A stretch of 64,000 bases of DNA. Origin: Acanthochlamys bracteata. Taxonomy: Eukaryota; Streptophyta; Magnoliopsida; Pandanales; Velloziaceae. The notes under the pieces are model-generated. The model made no database searches, was not told where the DNA came from, and worked only from the letters and a program-made list of their open reading frames with translations. How positions within the stretch are numbered: position 1 is the stretch's first letter; each line of letters opens with the position of its first letter. The position numbers and the translations under genes were made by a program. The stretch covers positions 8,432,001 through 8,496,000 of the forward strand of contig CM034130.1 in assembly GCA_019914995.1 (NCBI GenBank), read 5' to 3'. Below are positions 1 through 11,153 of this stretch, one piece after another.

Positions 1-3000
1 CTCGTACAGTTATAAACTGTTGAACCAAAAACATTATCTCCAAATCAACAAGCACAATAAAACTGTAAGTAAATCTTACCAGCAAAATTCAAATTTACAT
101 GGTGGTGTGCATGTCATATGCATACAGCCCTGGTTTTTCTCAATTGGCCTCTTGCACTTCGGGCATGGTTTTGAGTTTGCTAATATCCTGAAGCCAGATG
201 AAATTATGTATGTTTACTAAATTCTAAAAAAAATGCCAAGAAAAAATATCACATAAAATGTACTTGAGAACTAAGTTCAAAAAGGGATGCCTTCATTACA
301 CAAAATTCAGCACAGAAACCAAAAGGAGATGAAAACTCAAAAGCATGCAAATGAACTCAATATTTCTAAGGCTGATTCAAACTATAAACTGAAAATGGAA
401 GTTCAGACTGAGGATTCACCCCAACAACATCTGAAGCAAGAAGGAAGGGAAAATTAAAAGCAATTCAAGTAACCCACCAATTCATATTCTCAGATTCGGC
501 ACTGTTTTTCAATATCCACTTTGAGACTGTGACACAATCCACTGGTCTGTGCGCTTCCCCAGTACACTAAGAGCAGATTATCAGTAAATTCCACAAAAAA
601 AAAAGTAGGTGCCCATCTAAAAGCTTAATTTCTAGAAGTGATTACTCACATTCCAGCAAAAGCCATAGGAACAATTGCAGGAAACATCATAATTCCCACT
701 GCCTATAACAAAACCAACTGCATACTCACAGCCAGGAGCAGGACACCATTTGGCCTGCAGCATATCAAATAGTAATACTGTTAAGAGACATTTCATTATA
801 TTAGTAAGAGACCCAAATTGTATTCATGATATAAAGGCAGACCTTTCTGTTGTCCTCCACATAAGATCTTAACAGGTATCGTGAATACTTCTCCTTGTCT
901 TCATTTTTGGCCAATTTATTTATCATGTCTAGGCCAACTGCAGCACCACATGATGGATCAGGACACCGCAGCATCAGACATCCAGGGCCATCATTGATAG
1001 CAGTGCTAATATAAGCTGGAAAAGTAAAGCAGGTACAGTAAGATTATACTCCATGAGGAAAAAGTAAAGCTGATATTTCACATAATAGCAATACTATTCT
1101 ATACTCTGCCCAAGAACAAGAAAATCATTATATTAGTTTTCAAGAAATAGTAGCTTCAAATTGCCAAGGTCCAACGATATTGTAGTACTGATTAAACCAA
1201 CAAAAGCACCACCAAAAGACAGTTTAGCAGAGAAGATTTACATACATCAGCGAAATAAAGCAGATAACACTCCACAACCAACAATAACAACAACAACAAC
1301 AACAATTAAGCCTTACTCCACAAGTGGGGTAGGATACATGGAACTTTTCATGTGCATTTTGCTATATTATAAACAATATCCTTCGTCAAGCCACTGACAA
1401 GTCATTTTTTAAGGTAGCTGACCAAGCATTTTTAGACCAACACACTTCACAACCATTTCAAACAAAACTTGATAAATTGCATGAATGCAACAAAAATCAC
1501 TTCTGCCATCACATTTGAAATACAATTGACGCATGTTGAGCATGCTAATATGCAGATATATCAAGGTACAAAGTGGTACCAGAAAGGCAAAATGCCCTAA
1601 CACCTAAAATGTTTCTCCTTTTTCTAAGAAGAAAAGAACTATGTAATTAAAACGGGACAACAATCAACCCCATCCTCAACCTATGACCATTGAAACAGCG
1701 GCAGGCGTTTGTTTTTTAGAATAAAAATTAAAGTAAAAATTACTGTACATCGACGCATATACAGCTAAAAATACCAAAGGGAAGTATGAAGCAGCTCCCG
1801 GAGCAGCTCAAACATTCTGCTAAAAGGACTCCTACACCAATGCCTATCAAGAATTAATTAAACTAGTGGGCTCGACAAAGTTGATTGAGGTCCAATATAG
1901 ATATGCACAACATGAAAGGAAAACATGATGCAACAATTCCTACAGGCACCCAAAAAGGGAGAGTTGCTTATAATTCATGTTATATACAATACAATCACAG
2001 GAAGAGGGTTTTGTACATAAAAAGGAAACACATAAATGTTCACATATGCACAACCTAACCTCTCCAGCATGCACGGCAGAAAGAATGTCCGCACGCAGCA
2101 GCACTCATCTCACTGCGTGGGTAGCTTTCAAAGCAAATTCCACAAGTCAGCTGCCAATTACCCAGAGCTAAGTCAGCAAACCCAATTAATATATGCTAAA
2201 GTCAACAAAATCATGAAATCAAACATATGTAATCTATATACATACAAGTATTACATACTCGTGCATCACGTACATACCTCCCAAGAGTTTGGCATCTCAA
2301 TTGGCTTTTCCAACAAGCCTACAACCGTCCTGACTTTTTCTTCATCTGCAAACCATTCATCGTGCACTTTACTTACACTCCTGCAGATGAGGACAATAGG
2401 GAATCAGCACATGCCACCTAAAAGTTAACAATCAAGCTTAAAGAAAACAATAATAGAGAGCTTACCAAGCAGTATGGGCTTCAACGATATTGAGCATCAT
2501 GTAATGAACTAATCTTACCAGAAAACCTAACTCTTATGTCAACCTCATGGTCCTACTTCACTTTCGTAGTGGAATAATTCTACATTTAATCATATTATTT
2601 ATTACAAATGACACTGTCGTGCTAATACAGTCCATAATCACACCAGCAAAAAAAAGTATTTGGCAAGTCATGCAAGGGTTACATATGGTAACGGAATAGA
2701 CTCAAAGTATAAAATAATTTAAAAGAGTAAAACATAAGCTATAGAAAGTTTGAAAGGTCTCATCACGCAAAAGAATACATGGTCAAAGCAATCCCTTGAT
2801 ACACAATATCTAGAACTCAAAGACAGAAGAAAGAAGGAAAACTCCTTCTTAGATGTCTCTCCAGTTCTTTTGTGTTTATGAGGTGTATTTCCAGAGTAAA
2901 TCCTATAAAAATCTTTGAGAAGATGGTGCATGTAACTATGGAAAAATTGAGAACAACAGATCTCATATTCAAGGGGGGGAAAAACAACCAAACCAAATTA

Positions 3001-4310
3001 ACTCAATTAGTTGCAAATAAAGTGTGGAGAAGTGATCAACTAAGCTCTTGCTTATGGGAGTAGTCATACCAGTGATAATGTCGAAGAAGTATAGCTGCTG
3101 CACCTTTTGACACAGAAAGCACAGTTGATACTCTAGTTATATCTTCCTCCTGACATCGTGCGATATCTAACTCATTTAAAACTGTATAGTTCTGCACAGA
3201 AGATGTAAAAGGTAAACTTCAACATTATTAAAGAAACAAAAGTATCACCAAGTAGCTCATAGGATTGCTCTAACTACTACATAGTAGACAAACACTTAAA
3301 AAACAATGCATAAGAGTTCCGGGATAGAAACAAGTGATCCTCATATAATACAGCATGATCAACTAATACCATTCGACCACCGCTAAGAGTCCGAGGCTTC
3401 TTGATGAAGTAATTAGGCTTCTCTCCTCAATGTCCCAAGTTTTTTCAACATTGATCATCTTGAACAAATGATATACTTAACATCATTGCACCAAAAAATC
3501 TGCATTAGCCATCCAGACTTTCTACTCTTACTTCTATGCATGTGTACTAACACTCCACTGTTACAAAATAAATAAAATATTAGGAAAAGAAGGTGCTCAG
3601 GATGCATCTCACTTGAGATGCTACAGTCCACTATTACTCAAACCAGGCACATAGTGATGAACTAAAAAAGTGGCCGTAGTACTATCATACCACCAACTGC
3701 TAGCATAACTAGCTCTAGATTCATGGGAAGTCATCAACCAAAGTGTTTTACAATAGCATGAACCTTGCATTAATAAAGCAACAGAAGCATATTCATCTCT
3801 TCCTCATACTACAGGTAACAAAAACGAACTCAAATCCAAAAATGACCAACCCAAACATCAACAATAAAACACACTCCATAGAACCTCTACAGATAAGAGT
3901 ATTCAAACAATGGAAAACCTGCTAGAGTAAAATCTTTCATTTCCTTTGAATATTTAGGCCATCATGTCACCAGTCAAATTAACCACATTTCAAGGAACGA
4001 CTAAGCATCTCAAAAGAACAAAATCATAGAATTGCACAACAATTAACTTGAGACACAAACAATTAAGATTTTCTTAAACATTTTTTCGAAAATCCAGTAC
4101 AATCAAACTCAAAACGCCAAAAACTCAATTTTCTGCATTATACACCTGCTGCCGGAGAGAAACGATAACTTCCGAATCATCCGAATCATTATCACCGAGA
4201 TCGTAATCGATATCGCCATCATCGCTCCCCATACCTGAATCCTCGCTATAGAAATCATCTATAGACTCGACATCATCAGCATCGTGCGTACCATCATCCG
4301 AATAATCCAT
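1..4310 (-). CDS. ARIADNE-type RBR E3 ubiquitin ligase (ARI7/ARI8-like), 3' part outside window
   Basis: RING-between-RING ubiquitin ligase of the Ariadne class, which takes ubiquitin from an E2 onto a RING2 cysteine before passing it to substrate. Eight coding exons can be read in frame: 4310-4146, 3191-3070, 2380-2278, 2150-2060, 1015-843, 754-650, 566-478 and 187-80; the next exon is off the left edge. The start MDYSDDG leads into a very acidic N-terminus (Asp/Ser rich, first 50 residues) typical of plant ARI proteins. Exon 2 gives [19 protein letters not shown], exon 4 the first RING ([10 protein letters not shown], then [10 protein letters not shown]), exon 6 the IBR region ([13 protein letters not shown]), exons 7-8 EAHRPVDC and [14 protein letters not shown], the RING2 entry with its catalytic-cysteine context. 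All junctions are GT-AG and all phases agree, so the visible part looks intact. Assignment to ARI7/8 rather than another ARI is by general resemblance. Confidence 0.93.
1277..1306. repeat. (CAA)n microsatellite in an ARI intron
   Basis: A short run of CAA/ACA triplets with one interruption, lying in the intron between the exons at 2060 and 1015. Simple repeat; no function is indicated. Confidence 0.8.
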
Positions 4311-6059
4311 CTTCCTAATCTACTAATCTCTCCCCGCCTCAGCAGCGACACGATCGGCGATGAATATCGTCGGAACCCTAGATATCTCTGCAACAGAATC
4401 ACCGACGACCTAGCAATCGCAGTCGGATTACAAACCGATTGGTGAATAAATCGAAGTCGGTCGCGCGAGATTTAGGAGGAAAAAATCGAGAAAATGGGGA
4501 TTGCGGGAATGATAAGAGTTGGTAGTAGATTTACAATGGAATCAATTGAAGGAAAAGAGAAAAATAGACTGAGCAACGAAATTTTTACGTAGTCCACCTG
4601 GGCGGAAGAAAGCGGAAAAGGAGAGAGTCGAAATTTGAAGAACTTATAGTTTTAATTAGTAATTAACATGTTTGCCGACAAACATGTCCGAATATATTGT
4701 TTAACACAGAAACATTTTAACGATCCTGAACTTTCTTTTATTTTACTTCTCTAACCTAACACAATTTCCTAATTTTCTTGACCGAAACTAATGTCGGTTA
4801 AGAATGTTTTACAACAATGGACCTATATGAAACTCTTTGGTGGAAGCATAGTTTCGACTTAATTTTGTTAATAATACTCTGCCTTAATTACAGATTTCGC
4901 ATATATACTATTTTTGTATAAGCCTATAAGACTTTAGTGGTAGCTTCTTACAATTATCGTCCAAATCAGATACCAATTTAATATTTTTTCCGTTGTATGC
5001 ACTAGAATTTCTTTTTTTATTTTAATTATAAAAGACATCCCGAATTTTCAAAGCGATGAAATGAGCCACAAAGTCTAAGAGAGTGTTTGATACTGCTTAT
5101 AAAAAGTATTTTCTAAATAAATGATATTATTACTCAGAGAAATTATTATTGAATTTTTTTGTGATTTCAAATTCCCCAATTTATGGCCATTTTAGGGATT
5201 GCTTGGTGTAGCTTTTCGCTTCCATTTTATTCATATTTTTTAATAAATTTTTTACAGTATTTTATAGATTTTATTAAAAATTTTAGCAAGTATAAAAAAT
5301 TATACATTGTGAGATCTTATAAAAAAGTTTTAGCAAGTGAAACATGATTTGATGAGCTTAACCGTCAACGCTTTTTAATAATTCTATTAATTAAATATTG
5401 AAATAAATATGTGTTTATAGATAGAAATATTAATTTTTAAAAAGTTAGCTAATCCTTTAAATGTGTGGATCCATCCTACATAAAAGAAAGTAAAGTTTAA
5501 TTTTTAAAATAGAACAAAATACCCTCATTTCAATCATCATTTCAGAAAAATTATATTTTATAAGTACTTTTAAACGGCCATTTATACTTTGTTTGTAGTT
5601 CTTATGTTCCCTTTTATGTTGGATTCTATTTTTCTCTTCAGTAGGTACGACAAGATTTCGAATTTTTGGGAAAAAAAAAAAAGACAAACAATGTGAAGTT
5701 AAGCGAGGGCAAATTCGCATTTGTTTAAACATTGCACAGCAAGTGACCAACTTAAAAGTGTTGTTTAGAGTTATTTATAATTTATAATTTATATTTATTT
5801 AATCATTTTTTTAATATTTTAGAAAGTATTATACATTATAATATCTTATTATTATTTATTTTTTTATTTTTATAAGATTAAAAAAAGCGTTTTTGATAAA
5901 AAATTTCACATTTTTGTTCTAAATAAAACTCATTTTAAAAAAGTACTTCCAAATATTTCCTCTCCATGCATTCTGATAGAATAGTTAATGAAAGGAGTAG
6001 CTTGATACGGTTTGTTGATCATTTCATAATCTCAGAACTAGGAGTAGCAATTTTGATTA

Positions 6060-6770
6060 GTAGGTCAATTTCGGATCGATCTATTTAATAATCACAATTT
6101 CGCTCAATCCTAACTAAATGTATGAATTTATACGGATTAAAATTGTCAACCTTAATCTAATATAATTAATAACCGGATCAAATTCGAATATATCTATTTA
6201 ATAATTAAATTTATTAATTTTTAATTCTATATTTTTAAATTTGAGTGAAATTATAAAATTAGTTGGAAAAAATGTGTACGATATTTTTGATGAAGAGATA
6301 TGGTCAGTGTTTATCAAAATGTGCATTATTTAGTATCTCATCAGTCCTTAGATATTAAAAAAAATTATCTTTAGTTTTTGAAAATATATGGTGACAACTA
6401 AATTTTGATGATTATAAATACATAATAATATTTTCGATAATAAATAATTAATCTTGCACTATTTTAATAAGACATAAAAATAATTAATTAATTATAAATA
6501 TAATATAAATAATAATTATAATAATAATTATTATTTTATTATCAAAATTTATTATATGGTAAAGAAAAATTAGGAAAGAGTTGTTCTTTCAGGATATGAA
6601 AATTCAGATTTATAGTTTAATTTTTGATCGATTCGGATTGACCTATTTAATAATCGATTCAAATTTATTCAAAATAATCTAACTCATATATTTATACGGA
6701 TCAAATTTTTTAACTGTAATTTGAATTAAATGGATTAATTTTGAGTTATATTTTTGAATCAGGTCATATA
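6060..6770. repeat. Two diverged direct repeats, about 550 bp apart
   Basis: Segments near 6070-6200 and 6620-6750 share the order of short motifs: GGATCGATCTATTTAATAATC (first 20 bases of the match are the clearest part in copy 1), then ATTTATACGGAT, then a run ending in a TAATTTGAATTAA-like string. They read as old copies of one unit, in the same orientation. The parent element is unknown to me and no coding capacity is seen between them. Confidence 0.4.
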
Positions 6771-7534
6771 TTATCACCTATAGAGCTATTTTTTATTAAA
6801 TTTAAAAGTGCAAGAAAGTATATCTGTATTTAAAAAACATAATATATTTTTAAAACGTTAATATATTAACATAAAAGTTTGTCACCAAATAAATAAAGCT
6901 CCAAAGTGCTGAATATGAAAACGAGTTCTAATATGCTCTCTCTAGTTTCAATAGTCAAGGCACTTCTAGAATCAAAAGGTGCAATTTTTTCCCGTAATTT
7001 ACAGTGCAGTCATAACTTCGTCGACGAATACGTTGCTTTCAAAGAAGAAGAATCTAATAGTGACTGTCGTTGAAGAGTCCTCTTATATTCTAGAAAGACT
7101 CTAGGCATATTTGATTATATTTAAAAACAAATTTTAAATAATAATTATGTTATTATCTACTAAAAATATCAGTGTTATGTTTTGATTTTGTAGGAGAAAA
7201 TTGTACATAAAAAACGCGAACGAAATTTTCAAAACTTTTAACAACAAAATTTTCATAAGAAGCAGTCTACTTTTTGTCAAAAACATACCGCATTTTGGAC
7301 CGGTTGATTTCTGTGTAGTACAATAAGTAAATTATTAGTTCTAGAAGACGTCAAACAAAACTTGATTAAAAGAGAGCACACCAACTAATGACCAGGCCTT
7401 CATAATAGCTAAACTATACATAGCGGCTTGATATTGCAAATTCGTGAATCTTAATCAATAGGACTCGTGGAAACTGACCACCCACCGTTAACAAATCCCG
7501 TTTCAGTAGGGGATTTCAGCGCGGTTTCACTTAA

Positions 7535-7735
7535 ATTATCAAAAAAATAATTTTTTTTTATTTTTTTATTTTTACTATATATTTTATAAGTATTAAAAAA
7601 ATTTATTTAAAAATATAAAAAATTTATATACAAATTTTTTATTATTTCTAAAAATAAAAAATTTCACTTCTAAAAAACATAAATATTTTTTTTCTAAAAA
7701 ACTTTATTTCAAAAATATTCTAAAAAACTCCCCTT
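7535..7735 (-). mobile_element. Degraded MITE, same family as 9369-9628
   Basis: The core TATATTTTATAAGTATTAA and the following A/T order match the reverse complement of the clearer element at 9369-9628. Terminal repeats are no longer readable, so the ends are approximate. Confidence 0.35.
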
Positions 7736-8428
7736 TAAATTAATGTGCTGATTTGTCGGTACTGTTGTTGTTTGGTAATACTGGATCCGAGCCGTAGGAT
7801 TACGTGCATGATCAAGCGTTTTACATAATGACGACGACTCCATTGACGATGGAGATTTTTATATTTTACGTATAAAATTTATTTTTTTTAAAATTGTTTA
7901 TCTAAATAATCTTGTTCTAGAAGGGTATTTTAGAATACTTATAATTTGTTTCGATAACAAGTTCTATAATTTTGATTTAAAAAATAAAACAAAAACATTT
8001 CAGCAGTATGGATGTTTTTTATATTCAAAAAAATATTTTTTATCAAAATTAATTAAGTGCATATTTATCATTATTTATAAGTTTTTAATTTTATATTTTC
8101 TAATAAACTTTTATAATATTCTAAAAATTTTTAAAATTTACAAAATATAAAATGAGTCTTATTATTATTTTTTGAGTTAAGAAAACCTCTTTTTCTAAAA
8201 TAAAAAAATCAGAAATTTTTTTATAAAGTACTCTCAAATATTTTTTTAAATAACTTTGTTACACTTTTTAATAATAGTTTCCGTGACAAAAGAGCACAAC
8301 CTATTAGAATCTCAGAATACTTGTGCGTTCGAGAATTACTTGCGATCCGAACTACTCAAAACAAGAGCTCTCTTCTACGGCATCAAAGATCACTACGAAA
8401 TAACAAACACGTCAACGACGCTAAATAA

Positions 8429-8665
8429 GGGGCTTTGCATTTGGCTTTTCATTTTCCCAACGAATTTTTTATTTTAATTTTTTAATATATATTTTATAAG
8501 TATTTTAGAAATTTATTTAAAATTTTAAAAAATATAAAAATATTTTTCTTAATGAGATTTTTTTATTACATATTTTTATTATTTTTTTAAAAATAAAAAA
8601 AATAAAAATATTTTTATTTCAAAAAAATTCAATTTCGTAAGTAATGTCGAAGGCACCCACAGTGT
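8429..8665 (-). mobile_element. MITE, same family as 9369-9628, reverse orientation
   Basis: Internal motifs TATATTTTATAAGTATTT, AATGAGATTTTTTTATTACA and TATTTTTATTATTTTTTTAA follow the same order as the reverse complement of the 9369-9628 element. A worn terminal repeat (GGGGCTTTGCATTTGGC on the left, GGCACCC on the right) is still visible. Boundaries are approximate. Confidence 0.55.
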
Positions 8666-9060
8666 GGCATTATTTATGGGGTGCTTATGTTCTTCAATTT
8701 TATTTCATATTTGTTTAATAATTTTTTATAATATTTAAGAAATATTAAATTTTTTATTTTTATAAAATTTTATTATTATTTATTTTTATTTTTTAGATAA
8801 AAATAAACATTTATTTTTTAAAATATAATAAAAATATATTTTATTTTAAATTTCTTATTTTGTAAGTGTTTTTAAGTGACCTCTAAATAAGTAGTGTTGA
8901 TCTAAAAAAGGATAAGAACACAAGAAGAGTATGCTCTCGAATTTACACAATTAGATTGCGTGTTCGAATTTACACAATTAAAAAAGAATAAGTAGTGGGT
9001 TAGAGATAATTTTTGTGAGTTTCGTGTAAACTGTCGATTATCCAATTCGTAGTTTCATTT

Positions 9061-9327
9061 TAAAGTGTGTTTCAATTATATGATAGTAAATTTTGCAAAA
9101 GAATTTTATAAACATAAAATCCGGTGAGAAATAAAGTTAAATAAGAATAGAGTTAAGAATAGTAATTGAAATATGTGAAATGTAGTTTATAATAAAAAAT
9201 TTTGTGGAGTAGAGTTTGATGCAGAAAAAAAAATAGAGCTCAAAATGATAACTTAAACACGTAAAATAATCAAATTTATAATTTGAATAGAAAAAATAAA
9301 ATTTGATGTAATTGAAATATGCCTTTA
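9061..9327. mobile_element. Small inverted-repeat element, family 2, copy A
   Basis: Left end AAAGTGTGTTTCAATTA and right end TAATTGAAATATGCCTTT are inverted repeats of each other with few mismatches. The unit is about 267 bp, non-coding and AT-rich. Two related units follow at 9688 and 10038. Superfamily not assigned, because no clear target-site duplication longer than TA can be defended. Confidence 0.55.
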
Positions 9328-9368
9328 ATTTGACATAAAAGAACAAAATCTTGGCGCATCTAAACTAA

Positions 9369-9628
9369 GGGGGTGTTTGGGATTGCTTATGAAATGTAGC
9401 TTTTATGAAATGAAGGGTATTTTTATCCTTTTTGAAAAACGAGCTCTATTTTTTTTACTTTTAAAAAAATAATAAAAATATGCAATAAAAAGATCTCACT
9501 CCGTAGAATTTTTCTACACTTTCTAAATTTTTAAATAAATTTTTTATATATTTATAAAATATGTATTGAAAAACGTGAAATGGAAAATTGAAAAGTTGGG
9601 TTGGAGAAAAGCAAAGCCAAACACCCCC
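9369..9628 (+). mobile_element. MITE with perfect 12-bp terminal inverted repeats and TAA target duplication (Tourist/PIF-Harbinger type)
   Basis: The element starts GGGGGTGTTTGG and ends CCAAACACCCCC, a perfect 12-bp terminal inverted repeat, and is flanked on both sides by TAA (9366-9368 and 9629-9631). It is 260 bp long and non-coding. A 3-bp TWA-type target duplication and GC-rich ends are features of PIF/Harbinger-derived MITEs, so that assignment is inferred. It lies between two copies of another small-element family. Related copies are recognisable at 7535, 8429, 20475 and 22709. Confidence 0.85.
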
Positions 9629-9687
9629 TAAATAGTTTATTATAAGCTGCTCATCTCAGTTATCCATACTTACTAGTTGAAGTTTAT

Positions 9688-9932
9688 TAGAGCGTATTTT
9701 AATTATATAAAAATAAGTTTTGTAAAAATAAATTTTTATAAAAATTAAATTTGATAAAAATAAATTTTGAAATAGTAATTAAAATATGTTAAATAAAACT
9801 TGGAATATTTTTTTAAATTAGAATTTAATATTAAAGCAGAATTAGAATTTCTAATAATAATTAAAATATGTAAAAATAACCATATTTAAAATTAAAAAAA
9901 TAAAATTTTGATGTATTTTAAACATATTCTTT
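9688..9932. mobile_element. Small inverted-repeat element, family 2, copy B
   Basis: Left end AGAGCGTATTTTAATTATAT and right end ATGTATTTTAAACATATTCTTT are imperfect inverted repeats resembling those of copies A and C. About 245 bp, AT-rich, non-coding. The most diverged of the three. Confidence 0.4.
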
Positions 9933-10037
9933 GACTGAACAACTCCAAACAAGTTTTACAAGATCTATGCACTTATATTATTTTAGTGGCAAAATATAAA
10001 TGGCAAAATAAAGCAGTAGTAGCTCTCAGACAATTTT

Positions 10038-10327
10038 TGGGTGTGTTTCAAGTGTAAATAATTAAATTTTGTGAAAATAAAAAATAAAAAATAGAATTTT
10101 TTTAAAAATAAAATAGAAATAGAATTAAATATTTATATTTTAATAGGTTTTAAGTATGTTAAAAATTAAAAAATATAGTTATATTAGAAAGTATATAAAA
10201 AAAAATTATAAAATTTTGTATATAAAACATAAAATTCTAAATTTTTTGTATAATTAAAATATTAACAAATCAGAATTTAAAATCTGAAAAAAAAAAAAAG
10301 ATATTTGTTGCGATTGAAACACGCCTT
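10038..10327. mobile_element. Small inverted-repeat element, family 2, copy C
   Basis: Left end GGGTGTGTTTCAA and right end TTGAAACACGCC are near-perfect inverted repeats. About 290 bp, AT-rich, non-coding. It ends directly before the repeated TGACGTGGCA blocks upstream of INT1. Confidence 0.55.
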
Positions 10328-10438
10328 TTACAAGACTTCCAACAAAATGTGACGTGGCACAACCCACACCGCCAAAAAATCTAATTGCAAGTCTCACACA
10401 ACTTTACAAGAGTTCAAACAAATGTGACGTGGCATAAT
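10327..10438 (+). promoter_or_regulatory. Duplicated block carrying TGACGTGGCA, upstream of INT1
   Basis: Two near-identical blocks of about 36 bp (10327-10362 and 10403-10438) share TTTACAAGA, TTC and AACAAA followed by TGTGACGTGGCA. The ACGT-core decamer TGACGTGGCA is at 10350-10359 and 10425-10434, in the same orientation, 75 bp apart. TGACGTGG is a known recognition core for plant bZIP factors (C/G-box hybrid, also the UPRE-type core). They lie about 720-800 bp before the INT1 start codon. A role in INT1 control is inferred. Confidence 0.5.
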
Positions 10439-11000
10439 CATCACCGCAGAAAACTAACACACGAACTTTTACGAGTGTTGTTTGGCCTCCTACACAAATC
10501 ATCTTAACGGTGCGAAGATCACATCAGATCATCAACTAAAATACCCGCGCCATACGCGAAGATCTTCACCGTCCATTGTGAGCAACACATTTATTCAACA
10601 GTTTAGATATCGTCGCATTCTACGTTCAAAATACAAATCTTGTTCGTTTCTGTGAGAGGGTGCCGTGAAAACTGCCACACAAAACTCGCGAAGAAAAAGA
10701 AAAACTAGAAAACCAAAAACTTAAAGGTAATAATAATAGATTTAGTTTTAAAAATATAAAAGAAAAATGTAGGAGGTCTGCTTGTTCCTTCTTCCCTCTC
10801 AAACTTCGAAGCGAAAAGCAAAATAATAAAATTGAAAATTATTAATTAAAATCGAAAGTCTTCTACTTCGCAAGCTTCTCTCTATGAACACCTTCACAAC
10901 TCATCTCTCATTTCTCATGCGCTCATTCTCTCTCTAAAAATTTAGAGTTTTAGTTTTATTTCCTCTACTTAGGGAGGTTTGTTGTGATTGACAGAAAGCA

Positions 11001-11020
11001 GAGAGAGAGAGAGAGAGAGA
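11001..11020 (+). repeat. (GA)10 microsatellite in the INT1 leader region
   Basis: Uninterrupted GA dinucleotides about 135 bp before the INT1 start codon, most likely in the transcribed leader. GA tracts are common in plant 5' leaders. Confidence 0.8.
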
Positions 11021-11153
11021 AAGAATTGGGCGATTGATTTTTCTATGTTTTAGGGTTTTCTTTTTTTGTGATTAAGATTGTGTGATTTAAGAGAAGTTGG
11101 TGGAACTTTATCTTTTTGTTTTTGTGGGTTGATTAATTGATTGATCGGAGAAG

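Larger units (their letters stand above)
4640..10870. other. AT-rich intergenic spacer with MITE-like elements
   Basis: About 6 kb between the divergently arranged ARI and INT1 genes. No exon-like coding stretch was recognised. Long A/T runs dominate. Pieces that can be separated out are the small inverted-repeat elements listed on their own (7535-7735, 8429-8665, 9061-9327, 9369-9628, 9688-9932, 10038-10327) and two diverged direct repeats near 6060 and 6600. The right end (from about 10330) is less AT-rich and should hold the INT1 promoter. Confidence 0.7.
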
